A stretch of 35,505 nt of DNA from DATEJJ01 sp051986465 (GCA_051986465.1 JBPYFB010000628.1:1-35505); one strand, 5' to 3'; numbered from the stretch's first letter, positions 14,649-22,438 are shown. The notes: generated by a model not told the origin, from the sequence alone. Program-made: numbers and translations.

Positions 14649-15370
14649 GCTGGCGGGTGGCGAGCGTGGCCGGCATCGTCGACGAGACGCCCACGGCCCG
14701 TACCCTGCGCTTCGAGGTACCCGGCTGGCCCGGGCACGTCGCCGGGCAACACGTGGACGTGCGGCTGACCGCGGCCGACGGGTACTCCACGCAGCGCAGC
14801 TACTCGGTCGCGTCGGCGCCCGCACCCGAGTGGCTTGAGCTGACCGTGCAGCGGGTACCGGACGGCGAGGTCTCCCCCTACCTCGTCGACATTGCGCGCC
14901 CCGGCGACGAGGTGGAGGTGCGCGGTCCGGTCGGCGGGTACTTCACGTGGCAACCGTCGGACCACAGGCCGGTACTGCTCCTCGCGGGCGGCTCGGGCAT
15001 CGTCCCGCTGATGTCGATGGTGCGGGCCCGCGCCGCCGCCGGCAGCCGGGTACCGTTCCGGCTGCTCTACTCCACCCGGGGACCCTCCGACGCGATCTAC
15101 CAGGCCGAGCTGGCCCGGCGGGTTCGCGAGGACCGGGGCCTGGACGTGACGTACGTCTACACCCGCGGCGTTCCACCGGGTTGGCGCCGCCCGCCCGGCC
15201 GCCTCGACGCCGCGCTGCTGGCCGAGATGGGCTGGCCCGCCGAGTTCGAGCCGGCGGTCTTCGCCTGCGGCCCGACCGGCTTCGTGGAGAGCGTCGCCAA
15301 TCTGCTCGTCGACCAGGGCCACCCGGCGAGCGCGATCAAAACCGAGCGGTTCGGCCCGACGGGAGGGTGA
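14618..15370 (+). CDS. Ferredoxin-reductase-type FAD/NAD(P) oxidoreductase
   Basis: This 250-residue protein has the FNR two-domain layout: an FAD barrel with RSYSVAS (the R-x-Y-S isoalloxazine motif), GPVGGYF for the phosphate, then the NAD(P) domain with LLAGGSGIVPLMSM and near the end ACGPTGFVE. No 2Fe-2S cysteine cluster is present, so it must pass electrons directly to a partner. The ATG overlaps the molybdoenzyme gene by 31 bases, and its stop is 2 bases before the DUF6510 start. It therefore looks like the dedicated electron donor of the molybdopterin protein. Similar single-domain reductases also serve oxygenases, but none is nearby. Confidence 0.9.
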   Translation: MAGAAVLGRLSWRVASVAGIVDETPTARTLRFEVPGWPGHVAGQHVDVRLTAADGYSTQRSYSVASAPAPEWLELTVQRVPDGEVSPYLVDIARPGDEVEVRGPVGGYFTWQPSDHRPVLLLAGGSGIVPLMSMVRARAAAGSRVPFRLLYSTRGPSDAIYQAELARRVREDRGLDVTYVYTRGVPPGWRRPPGRLDAALLAEMGWPAEFEPAVFACGPTGFVESVANLLVDQGHPASAIKTERFGPTGG

Positions 15371-15372
15371 CG

Positions 15373-15648
15373 ATGACGACGCAAACCTGGGTGGACGGCA
15401 ACATGCTCGCCGGCGAGCTGCGGGAGATCTTCACAGTGGACATGACGGTGGCGCGGGGCCGCTGCGCCGCGTGCGGCCGGGTCGACACCGTCGCCGCGGC
15501 GCGGGTGTACCCGCGCGCCGCCGGCCTGGTCGCCCGCTGCGCCGGGTGCGACGCGGTGCTGCTGCGGCTGGTACGGGCGCCGGGGCGGACCTTCCTCGAC
15601 CTGCACGGCTTGAGCCTGCTCGAGCTGCCCGACCCGGCAACCGCGTGA
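15373..15648 (+). CDS. DUF6510 zinc-ribbon-like protein
   Basis: The 91-residue protein has two C-x-x-C pairs, CAACG near residues 31-34 and CAGC near 56-59, which form a likely zinc ribbon. The N-terminal NMLAGELREIFTVDMT and C-terminal LRLVRAPGRTFLDLHGLSLLEL are the conserved ends that I associate with DUF6510. It closes the molybdoenzyme/flavin-reductase operon, 2 bases after the reductase stop with GGGAGGGTGACG as ribosome site. A role as electron-transfer or assembly partner is an inference from the constant neighbours; no activity is known to me. The ACA codon at 15433-15435 lies in one of the CACAGTGGAC repeats. Confidence 0.82.
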   Translation: MTTQTWVDGNMLAGELREIFTVDMTVARGRCAACGRVDTVAAARVYPRAAGLVARCAGCDAVLLRLVRAPGRTFLDLHGLSLLELPDPATA

Positions 15649-15699
15649 ACCGTGCCGCATGCTGAATGAACGCTGCCCCGACGGGGTACCCATCGGCAA

Positions 15700-17256
15700 A
15701 TGTCAACGACGCAGATCCCGCTGATCGCCGGGCGGTACCGATTGGTGTCGCAGCTCGGCCAGGGTGGCATGGGTCGCGTCTGGTTGGGCCGTGACGAGGT
15801 GCTGCACCGCGACGTCGCGATGAAGGAAGTCGTGCCGCCCGAGGGGCTGTCCCCCGAGGACAGCGGGACGGTCCAGCGCTCGCTGCGCGAGGCCCGGGCC
15901 ATCGCCCGCCTCGCCCACGCCAACGTGGTCCGCGTGTACGACATCGTGCAGGGCGACCCGTGGCCCTGGATCGTCATGGAGTACGTGCCGTCCCGCTCGC
16001 TCGACCAGGTGCTGCGGGAGGACGGTCCACTGGCTCCGGCGCAGGCCGCCCGCATCGGCCTCGGCGTGCTCAGCGCGCTGCGGGCGGCGCACCGCATCGG
16101 CATGGTGCACCGCGACGTCAAGCCGGGCAACGTGCTGCTCGGTCCGGACGGCCGGGTGGTGCTCACCGACTTTGGACTGGCCACATTGGAGGGTGACGCG
16201 ACGGTCACCCGGCCCGGCGTGATCATCGGCTCACCGGCGTTCATGGCCCCGGAGCGGGCCGCCCGCGGCACCTCGACTCCCGCCTCAGACCTGTGGTCGC
16301 TGGGCGCGACGCTGTACGCCGCCGTCGAGGGCCACCCGCCGTACGCGCGCTCCGGCGCCATGGCCACCCTCACCGCGCTGGCCACCGAGGATCCGGATCC
16401 GGCGCCGCACGCGGGACCGCTGCGCGACGTGCTGCGCGAACTGCTGCGCCGCGACCCGGAGGCCCGGATGCCGGCCGCCGAGGTACAGCGGCGGCTGCGC
16501 CAGATCGCGGGCACCCGTACCGCCCCGGCGCCCCGCCGGTCCGCGGGCCGGCAGCCGCTCGCGCACACCCGGGTGGTGCCGGTACCGGCGACCCGCCGCC
16601 GTACCTGGTGGACCGCGCTCGCCGCGGTACTGACCGCCGTGGGCCTGGGCGCCCTGCTCCTCGCGTACGCGCCGCACCGGCCCGCGGCCAGTTGGACGCC
16701 CGGCGCGCCCCGCGCCACCGCGCACCGGCCCACGGCCAGAAGCCAGCCCACCGCGGGCGCCTTGTCCACGGCTGCGGGACAGCCCAGCGGCGCGGCCCCG
16801 GCCACCACCGGGCTGCCCCAGGGCTGGCACCGGTACCGGGACCGGACCGGCTTCACGGTGGCGGTACCCGACGGCTGGTCGGTATCGCGGCGGGGCTCCA
16901 TTGTGTACTTCCGCGACCCGGACGGCTCGCGGCTGCTCGGGATCGACCAGACCGACCAGCCGCAGCCCGATCCGGTGGCCGACTGGACCAGCAAGGAGCA
17001 GTACCGGGTGGCGCACGGCGACTTCCCCGGGTACGTCCGGATCAAAATCGCCCCGGTCGACTACTTCACGAAAGCGGCCGACTGGGAGTTCACGTACCTG
17101 CGCAACGGGGTGCGGGTACACGTCGTGAACCGGGGCGTGATCACCTCGCCGCACCAGGCGTACGGCATCTGGTGGCAGACACCGGACTCCGAGTGGGACG
17201 CGAACCTCGCGAACTTCCACATCGTCACGGGGTCGCTCCAGCCGCGCGCCGGCTAA
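15700..17256 (+). CDS. Membrane serine/threonine protein kinase
   Basis: The 518-residue protein is a Hanks-type kinase. The glycine loop is GQGGMG (20-25), the ATP lysine Lys42, the catalytic loop HRDVKPGN (137-144), the DFG 157-159, and the P+1 region GSPAFMAPE. After a Pro/Arg-rich juxtamembrane region, one membrane helix spans about 303-326, leaving about 190 residues outside. The outer part is an Ala/Thr/Pro stalk followed by a domain starting GWHRYRDRTGFTVAVPDGW, with no PASTA repeat. That domain probably senses an extracellular ligand or cell-wall state. The ATG has no Shine-Dalgarno. The kinase stop TAA also forms the first half of the -10 box of mscR. Confidence 0.93.
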   Translation: MSTTQIPLIAGRYRLVSQLGQGGMGRVWLGRDEVLHRDVAMKEVVPPEGLSPEDSGTVQRSLREARAIARLAHANVVRVYDIVQGDPWPWIVMEYVPSRSLDQVLREDGPLAPAQAARIGLGVLSALRAAHRIGMVHRDVKPGNVLLGPDGRVVLTDFGLATLEGDATVTRPGVIIGSPAFMAPERAARGTSTPASDLWSLGATLYAAVEGHPPYARSGAMATLTALATEDPDPAPHAGPLRDVLRELLRRDPEARMPAAEVQRRLRQIAGTRTAPAPRRSAGRQPLAHTRVVPVPATRRRTWWTALAAVLTAVGLGALLLAYAPHRPAASWTPGAPRATAHRPTARSQPTAGALSTAAGQPSGAAPATTGLPQGWHRYRDRTGFTVAVPDGWSVSRRGSIVYFRDPDGSRLLGIDQTDQPQPDPVADWTSKEQYRVAHGDFPGYVRIKIAPVDYFTKAADWEFTYLRNGVRVHVVNRGVITSPHQAYGIWWQTPDSEWDANLANFHIVTGSLQPRAG

Positions 17257-17259
17257 CCT
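17254..17259 (+). promoter_or_regulatory. -10 box TAACCT of leaderless mscR
   Basis: TAACCT lies exactly 6 bases before the ATG at 17266. Its first three bases are the TAA stop codon of the upstream kinase gene. Confidence 0.5.
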
Positions 17260-17265
17260 CACCGC

Positions 17266-18351
17266 ATGGGTGAGCGTGTTCAGGGTGTGATCGCGCGCGG
17301 CAAAGGCGCGCCCGTCGAGACGACCACGATCGTGGTGCCCGACCCCGGCCCGGGCGAGGCGGTGGTACGGGTACAGGCGTGCGGGGTGTGCCACACGGAC
17401 CTGCACTACCGGGAGGGCGGCATCACCGACGAGTTCCCGTTCCTGCTCGGGCACGAGGCCGCCGGGGTGGTGGAGCGGGTCGGCGACGGCGTGGACGAGG
17501 TGGCACCGGGCGACTTCGTGGTGCTCAACTGGCGGGCGGTGTGCGGCGAGTGCCGGGCCTGCCGGCGCGGGCGGCCGTGGTACTGCTTCGCCACGCACAA
17601 CGCCGCGCAGAAGATGACGCTCGCGGACGGGACGCCGCTGACGCCCGCGCTGGGCATCGGCGCCTTCGCCGAGCGAAGCCTGGTGCATGCGGGCCAGTGC
17701 ACGAAGGTCGACCCGGCGGCCCGGCCGGCGGCGGTCGGGCTGCTCGGCTGCGGCGTGATGGCGGGGTTGGGCGCCGCGCTCAACACCGGCAACGTGACCC
17801 GGGGCGACACGGTGGCGGTGATCGGCTGTGGCGGTGTGGGCGACGGCGCGGTCGCCGGGGCGGCGCTGGCCGGCGCGGTACGGATCATCGCGGTCGACAC
17901 CGATCCCCGCAAGCTGGAATGGGCCCACCGGCTGGGCGCCACGCACACGGTGGACGCCGGCGCGACCGACCCGGTCGCCGCGATCCAGGAGCTGACCGGC
18001 GGCTTCGGCGCCGACGTGGTCATCGACGCGGTGGGGCGGCCGGAGACGTGGCGGCAGGCGTTCTACGCCCGGGACCTCGCCGGCACCGTGGTCCTGGTGG
18101 GGGTACCCACGCCCGACATGCGCATCGAGATGCCCCTGCTGGACCTGTTCGGCCGCGGCGGGGCACTGAAGTCCAGCTGGTACGGGGACTGCCTGCCCAG
18201 CCGCGATTTCCCCGCGCTGACCGAGCTGTACCTGCAGGGCCGGCTGGATCTGGACGCGTTCGTCAGCGAGGAGATCGCACTGTCCGATGTGGAGGGTGCG
18301 TTCGACCGGATGCGCGCGGGCGACGTACTCCGCTCGGTGGTCGTGTTCTGA
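17266..18351 (+). CDS. mscR: S-(hydroxymethyl)mycothiol dehydrogenase
   Basis: The 361-residue protein is a zinc medium-chain dehydrogenase that by eye matches mycothiol-dependent formaldehyde dehydrogenase (MscR/AdhE2) nearly end to end, e.g. DPGPGEA, ACGVCHTDLHYREGGI, FGRGGALKSSWYGDCLPSRDFP. Catalytic zinc ligands are Cys42, His63 and Cys162; the structural zinc uses Cys93, 96, 99 and 107. The NAD loop is GCGGVG (187-192). It oxidises the formaldehyde-mycothiol adduct with NAD, also aiding nitrosothiol removal. The gene implies a mycothiol-making actinobacterium. It has no ribosome site and is probably leaderless. The metallo-hydrolase gene often found next to mscR is absent here; an MFS gene follows instead. 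Confidence 0.93.
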   Translation: MGERVQGVIARGKGAPVETTTIVVPDPGPGEAVVRVQACGVCHTDLHYREGGITDEFPFLLGHEAAGVVERVGDGVDEVAPGDFVVLNWRAVCGECRACRRGRPWYCFATHNAAQKMTLADGTPLTPALGIGAFAERSLVHAGQCTKVDPAARPAAVGLLGCGVMAGLGAALNTGNVTRGDTVAVIGCGGVGDGAVAGAALAGAVRIIAVDTDPRKLEWAHRLGATHTVDAGATDPVAAIQELTGGFGADVVIDAVGRPETWRQAFYARDLAGTVVLVGVPTPDMRIEMPLLDLFGRGGALKSSWYGDCLPSRDFPALTELYLQGRLDLDAFVSEEIALSDVEGAFDRMRAGDVLRSVVVF

Positions 18352-18382
18352 CCCGCACCGGCGCGGCGGCCGCGACAACCAC

Positions 18383-18388
18383 TAATCT
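18383..18388 (+). promoter_or_regulatory. -10 box TAATCT of leaderless MFS gene
   Basis: TAATCT lies exactly 6 bases before the ATG at 18395. The downstream spacer CGCCGC resembles CACCGC at mscR. No -35 is recognisable. Confidence 0.5.
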
Positions 18389-18394
18389 CGCCGC

Positions 18395-19831
18395 ATGACG
18401 ACCCCCGAGAGCGCGTGGCGACGGGGCGGCGCCGGCCGGCGTGTGTACAGCGTCGTGGTCTTCATCGTGCTGGCGTCCCTGGACAACGTCGCGATCGGGC
18501 TCGTGCCGCCGCTGTATACGCCGATCGGCGCCCAGCTCCACGTCTCGAAGCAGGCGATCGGGCTGGTCACCGCGGTCAGCTTCCTGGTGACCGCGATCGC
18601 CGCGGTCGGCTGGGCGTACACCGGCGACCGGACCAACCGTAAGCCGCTGCTGATGATCGGTACCACGCTGTGGGCGATGGGCCTGGCCGGTTCGGGCCTC
18701 GCCGGCGGGTACCCGGTCTTCTTTCTCATGCAGATGCTCGCCTCGCTGGGCCTGGGCGCGGTGGCCTCGGTCGGGTTCTCCGTCGTCAGCGACCTGATCT
18801 CGCCCCGGCGGCGCGGCCTGGTGATGAGCCTGTGGGGCCTGTCGCAGGGCGTGGGTACCCTCGCCGGCACGGCCATGGGCGGCCTGCTCGGCGCCGGGCA
18901 CTGGCGGCGGCCGTTCCTCGTGCTGGCGGTCGTGGGCCTCGCCGCCACCGTGGCCTACTTCTTCACCGCCGACATCCGGCGCGGGCAGAGCGAGCCGGAG
19001 CTGGCCGAGCTGTTCGCCGGCGGCGAGGAGTACGAGTACCGCATCGCCCGAGCGGACCTGCGCGGAATCCTGAGCCGCCGCACCAACGTGTGGCTCGTGC
19101 TGCAGGGGCTGACCGCGCAGGTCACGTTCGGCTCGCTGGTGTGGCTGCCGCAACTGCTGCAGGCGCGGGCCGAGCGGCAGGGCTACCCCGAGGACACCGC
19201 GATCGTCGTGGGCAGCGTCTTCGCGGTGCTGTTCCAGCTCGGCGGGGTGCTGGCGATCGTGGGCGGCCTGATCGGCGACCGGCTGCAGCGGCGTACCCCG
19301 CGCGGCCGGGCACTGGTCGCGGCGGTGGGCATCCTCGCCGGTATCCCCTTCTACCTGGTGCTGTTCTTCGTGCCGCTGTCGGTACGCATACCGGAAGGCG
19401 CGGGCAAGCTCGGCATCGTCGGTGCCGTGCTGCGCAGCGTGGTCACTGAGCCGACGGTCGCGGCCAGCTTCTTCGCCGCGCTGATCGCCCTCGGGCTGAC
19501 CTCGGCCAACTCGCCGAACTGGTTCGCGCTGCTCGCCGACGTCAACCCGCCCGAGCACCGGGGCACCGTCTACAGCCTGGGCAACCTCGCCAACGGCGTG
19601 GGCCGGGCGACCGGCAACGCGCTGCTCGGCCTGACCTCGGCCCGGCTGATCTACCGGCTGCCGCCGCCGATGAACTACGCGCTCGCGCTCGCCCTGTTCC
19701 AGCTCTTCTTCGTGCCCACCGGGATCATGTACTACCTGGCGTCGCGCACCGCGCCGCGCGACATCGACGACGTGCGCGAGACGCTGCGCGGGCGGGCCGG
19801 GCATGCCGCCACGGCGCCCACTCCACCCTGA
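18395..19831 (+). CDS. MFS transporter
   Basis: This 478-residue membrane protein has about 12 hydrophobic helices and MFS signatures: the loop 2-3 motif G-D-R-T-N-R-K (YTGDRTNRKPLLMIG), helix 4 GLGAVASVGFSVVSDL, LSQGVGTLAGTAMGG, and GDRLQRRTPRGRAL in the second half. It resembles the Spinster-like branch of the family, so lipids, drugs or organic anions are possible substrates; the sequence does not choose. It is probably leaderless. The stop lies 16 bases from the convergent hydrolase stop, with a weak hairpin across the gap (about 19829-19850). Confidence 0.9.
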   Translation: MTTPESAWRRGGAGRRVYSVVVFIVLASLDNVAIGLVPPLYTPIGAQLHVSKQAIGLVTAVSFLVTAIAAVGWAYTGDRTNRKPLLMIGTTLWAMGLAGSGLAGGYPVFFLMQMLASLGLGAVASVGFSVVSDLISPRRRGLVMSLWGLSQGVGTLAGTAMGGLLGAGHWRRPFLVLAVVGLAATVAYFFTADIRRGQSEPELAELFAGGEEYEYRIARADLRGILSRRTNVWLVLQGLTAQVTFGSLVWLPQLLQARAERQGYPEDTAIVVGSVFAVLFQLGGVLAIVGGLIGDRLQRRTPRGRALVAAVGILAGIPFYLVLFFVPLSVRIPEGAGKLGIVGAVLRSVVTEPTVAASFFAALIALGLTSANSPNWFALLADVNPPEHRGTVYSLGNLANGVGRATGNALLGLTSARLIYRLPPPMNYALALALFQLFFVPTGIMYYLASRTAPRDIDDVRETLRGRAGHAATAPTPP

Positions 19832-19847
19832 TCAGCGACTCAGCTGG

Positions 19848-20891
19848 TCAAGGGCTCAGTGCCTGCCACCAGCCGGAGACCGCGGGCGGCTCGGCGACGT
19901 CCACCCGCTCGCCCGGGCGGGGTACGGCCAGCGCCACCTCGCGCGCCTTCGCCTCCCGCCACAGCCGGTCGACCGGGTCGCCCCACGGGTGGAAGGCGAG
20001 CACGAAGGTGCACCAGTGCACGGGGATCAGTACCCGGGCGCGCAGCTCGAGGTGGGCGGCGACCGCCTCCTCCGGCGTCATGTGGATCTCCGGCCAGCTC
20101 GGGTCGTACGCGCCGACCTGTACCAGGGCGGCGTCGAACGGACCGTACTCCGCGCCGATCTCGGCGTACGCGTCGAAGTAGCCGGAGTCGCCGGTGTAGA
20201 ACAGCCGGTGCCGGGCGCCGGCCATGACCCAGGAGCCCCAGAGGGTGTAGTCGCGGCGCAGGGTGCGGCCGGAGAAGTGACGGGCGGCGGTGAGGGTGAG
20301 CGTGACCCCGGCGGCCTCGACCCGCTCGCCCCAGTCCAGCTCGACGATGCGGCGCGCCGGTACCCCCCAACGCTCCAGGTGGGCGCCGACACCCAGCGGT
20401 ACCACGAACGGGGCGACCTGGCCGGCCGCGAGCGCGCGCACGGTGGCCATGTCGAGGTGGTCGTAGTGGTCGTGGGAGATCACGACGGCGTCGACCGGCG
20501 GTACCTCGTCCAGCCCGATCGGCATCGGGTGCAGCCGGCGCGGCCCGACCAGCCGGGAGGGTGAACACCGCTCGCTCCAGACCGGATCGATCAGAATCCG
20601 CGCGCCCTCGATCTCGACCAGCGCGGTGGCGTGCCCGTACCAGGTGACGTGCAGGCCGTCGGGGTCGGCCGGGGCGGCACCGGGGCGGACCACCGGGATC
20701 GCGCCGGCCGGCTTGCGCACCTTCCCACCGAACAGCAGGTCCCGCAGGGCGCGGCGGCTCGCGGCGGGCGCCACCATGCTGGTGCGCAGCGGGTTGCGGA
20801 ACGCGCCGTCGCGGTACTGCGGCGATCGGTGTACCCGCGCCGCCCGCTCCCCCGCCGGCCGTGCCCCGAACGCCTCCAGCACCGCGATCAC
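19848..20891 (-). CDS. Metallo-beta-lactamase-fold hydrolase (UlaG/NAPE-PLD-like)
   Basis: The 347-residue protein has the MBL fold with H-x-H-x-D-H (HDHYDH) as the two-metal site, an upstream VTWYGHATALVEIEG strand, GDSGYF for the bridging Asp, and a late PVHWCTF histidine. The arrangement matches the NAPE-phospholipase-D/UlaG-like group, which cleaves phosphodiester or lactone bonds, rather than true beta-lactamases. About 75 extra N-terminal residues (RSPQYRDGAFRNPL) are also usual for that group. The GTG at 20891 overlaps the stop of a 6-codon upstream ORF (GTGA) and has no good ribosome site of its own. The substrate is unknown. Confidence 0.88.
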   Translation of the reverse strand: MIAVLEAFGARPAGERAARVHRSPQYRDGAFRNPLRTSMVAPAASRRALRDLLFGGKVRKPAGAIPVVRPGAAPADPDGLHVTWYGHATALVEIEGARILIDPVWSERCSPSRLVGPRRLHPMPIGLDEVPPVDAVVISHDHYDHLDMATVRALAAGQVAPFVVPLGVGAHLERWGVPARRIVELDWGERVEAAGVTLTLTAARHFSGRTLRRDYTLWGSWVMAGARHRLFYTGDSGYFDAYAEIGAEYGPFDAALVQVGAYDPSWPEIHMTPEEAVAAHLELRARVLIPVHWCTFVLAFHPWGDPVDRLWREAKAREVALAVPRPGERVDVAEPPAVSGWWQALSP

Positions 20892-20908
20892 CCCATCCGA
20901 TCCGTCAT
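20888..20908 (-). CDS. Possible 6-codon leader ORF coupled to the MBL hydrolase
   Basis: ATG at 20908 reads M-T-D-R-M-G-stop. The TGA (20890-20888) overlaps the GTG start of the hydrolase as GTGA, the same overlap used by true coupled genes in this window. Upstream is CATCCT, a weak -10 candidate, 5 bases before the ATG. A similar layout at two other genes makes this more than chance, but expression is unproven. Confidence 0.35.
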   Translation of the reverse strand: MTDRMG

Positions 20909-21002
20909 GACCAAGGATGGCACGCTGATCTCATACCGGGGCCAGCAACCTCTCCGGGCGCGCAGCAGCAGCTCGAGGGGCGTCACGAGGGTGGCAGCGC
21001 CC

Positions 21003-21008
21003 TAGGAT
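21003..21008 (+). promoter_or_regulatory. -10 box TAGGAT of leaderless marR-type gene
   Basis: TAGGAT lies exactly 6 bases before the GTG at 21015. No -35 is clear (GCGTCA at 20980-20985 is weak). Confidence 0.5.
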
Positions 21009-21014
21009 GAGAGC

Positions 21015-21515
21015 GTGACCGGACTCGACAGCGACCTGGGGTGGGCGCTCGGCATCGTGTTCCGGCGCTACCGCAAGACCGCCGAGACGGTGCTGGCGGG
21101 CGTGCCCGGCGGGCCGCGCGGCTACCAGGTGCTGGCGGAGGCCGCGGCGGGGCGCGCCGGCACCCAGCTCGCGCTGGCGCACCGGCTGGGCATCGACCGG
21201 ACCGTGATGACCTACCTGCTCGACGACCTGGAGCGGGCCGGGCTCGTGGAGCGCCACGCGGACCCCGCTGACCGGCGGGCCCGGCGGATCGTGGCCACGC
21301 AGGCGGGCCAGATCCGCCTTGCCGAGCTGGACCAGGGGCTGCACCAGGCCGAGGAGCAGATGCTCGCCACGCTGGCCGAGCCGGACCGGGCCACCTTCCG
21401 CGGGCTGCTGTGCCAGCTCGCGACGCACGCGCAGGCGGTGGACCCGGTCGGCAGCTCGTGCGAGGTGGTCGAGGAGGTCGACGCTACGGCTGGCCGGCCG
21501 ACTGCAACAGGCTGA
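21015..21515 (+). CDS. MarR-family transcriptional regulator
   Basis: The 166-residue protein shows the MarR fold: N-terminal helix LGWALGIVFRRYRKTAETVL, the helices PRGYQVLAEAAAG and TQLALAHRLGIDRTVMTYLLDDLERAGLVERHADPADRRAR as HTH and wing, then a C-terminal dimer helix. The final 20 residues (VVEEVDATAGRPTATG) are low-complexity. The GTG start is leaderless. Its 3' end overlaps by 32 bases the ruins of a PLP decarboxylase gene on the other strand. It may once have regulated the decayed transporter/decarboxylase unit beside it, or the divergent hydrolase. Confidence 0.87.
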   Translation: MTGLDSDLGWALGIVFRRYRKTAETVLAGVPGGPRGYQVLAEAAAGRAGTQLALAHRLGIDRTVMTYLLDDLERAGLVERHADPADRRARRIVATQAGQIRLAELDQGLHQAEEQMLATLAEPDRATFRGLLCQLATHAQAVDPVGSSCEVVEEVDATAGRPTATG

Positions 21516-21813
21516 GGAACTCCACCAGCAGGCGCTCCCGCAGCCGCACCGGTGCCCGGTCCAGCACCGTGTTGACCGCCGCCATCCGGCCGGGCGGCGC
21601 ATCCGCCGTCAGGCCGAGGCTCGCCGCCAGCTGGGCGACGAGCGCCGGGGTGACGTCCGCGGGCTCCAGGGCGAGCAGTTCCGCCGGTACGGGTACCGGG
21701 CCGTGCCGGCGGGTGGCCCGCACCGGCCTCATCCCCGTAACGCAGCTGCGGCTGGGTGTGCCAGCCCCGCTCGGCCAGCTCGTCGGCGAGTACGAACAGG
21801 TCCATCGTGGTGC
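21484..21813 (-). pseudogene. C-terminal remnant of a PLP-dependent decarboxylase (S1P-lyase-like)
   Basis: Two frames on the minus strand carry pieces of the C-terminus of a sphingosine-1-phosphate-lyase-like/aspartate-aminotransferase-family decarboxylase. The first (about 21805-21730) reads DLFVLADELAERGWHTQPQL. A shift then leads to the second frame, RRHGPVPVPAELLALEPADV and later VLDRAPVRLRERLLVEFLSLL, ending at 21484. About 30 residues that normally join them are missing. The N-terminal PLP domain with its lysine is absent altogether. The piece is therefore not functional. Family recognition is from memory of the C-terminal pattern. Confidence 0.65.
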
Positions 21814-21929
21814 GATGCCCAGGATGTCGGTCAGGTACGGCAGCAGGACGAGCCCGGCACCGTACCGAAGGCGCCGGTGACCAGGGAACCCAGGGAGTAT
21901 CCGAAACGTACTCGCCTTGGCAGCGTCAT
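21808..21929 (-). pseudogene. N-terminal remnant of an MFS (GPH-type) transporter
   Basis: From ATG at 21929 the minus strand reads MTLPRRVRFGYSLGSLVTGA then FGTVPG, after which a one-base loss shifts the frame; the next frame continues LVLLPYLTDILGIAP. This is the first one and a half helices of a glycoside-pentoside-hexuronide type MFS transporter. It then runs directly into the decarboxylase remnant near 21808. TAGAGT lies 8 bases before the ATG as an old -10 box. The transporter is dead. Confidence 0.65.
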
Positions 21930-22060
21930 GGCGGCTGACTCTATCGGCTCACCTCGCCCGTTTCACGTCGTGGGATTCGCCTTCACGGGGTGATGCCGGT
22001 CCCCGCGCGACTGTGGAGCGTCGGTCGTGTCACGCACCCGTCAGCACTGGAGGTGTACCG

Positions 22061-22438
22061 ATGGCCGGTCCCGTTGAGGAGTTCTTCGACGACTTGGGGA
22101 GGCGCCGGCACGAGCCGTGGCTGGGAATGACATCCGGCTCGGTGCGCCTCGAGCTCGTGGACGGCACGTGCACGGAGCACTGGTACGTCGAGATCTGCGA
22201 CGGCAACGTCACCGTCAGCCGGGAGAACCTGGAGGCCGACGCCTCGGTCCGCGCCGAACGCAGCCTGTTCGAGCGGGCCACGTCGGGCGAGGAGAACCTG
22301 CACGCGGCCCTGCTGCGCGGCGCGGTCAGCGTCGAGGGCAGCCTGCAGCTGGTGGTCATGCTGGAGCGGCTGCTGCCCGGCCCACCGAGCTCCGCCGCGC
22401 GGGGCCGCTACGCAGGCGCTGGGAGCCGTCCGTCATGA
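22061..22438 (+). CDS. SCP2 sterol-carrier-like domain protein
   Basis: The 125-residue protein has a single SCP2-like domain: SGSVRLELVDGTCTEHWYVEICDGNVTVSRENLEADASVRAERSLFERATSGEENLHAALLRGAVSVEGSLQL contains the usual strand pattern, the D-x-x-V-R-A-E-R turn and the G-x-x-x-x-E-G-S-L end. The domain forms a hydrophobic pocket for lipids or CoA esters. It is cytoplasmic (no signal). GGAGGTG precedes the ATG, and its stop overlaps the start of a glycogen-debranching-type enzyme by ATGA, so the two are co-translated. A lipid-binding protein coupled to an alpha-glucan enzyme is unusual; I cannot state its ligand. Confidence 0.78.
   Translation: MAGPVEEFFDDLGRRRHEPWLGMTSGSVRLELVDGTCTEHWYVEICDGNVTVSRENLEADASVRAERSLFERATSGEENLHAALLRGAVSVEGSLQLVVMLERLLPGPPSSAARGRYAGAGSRPS

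Noticed and set aside
19848..20891. Beta-lactamase or antibiotic resistance gene
   Set aside because: The fold is shared, but the motifs and the long N-terminal part match UlaG/NAPE-PLD-like hydrolases, not lactamases.
21212..21805. A complete 197-codon gene on the minus strand
   Set aside because: Only its first 30 codons carry family sequence; the rest is frame-shifted and antisense to the MarR gene. I treat it as part of the pseudogene.
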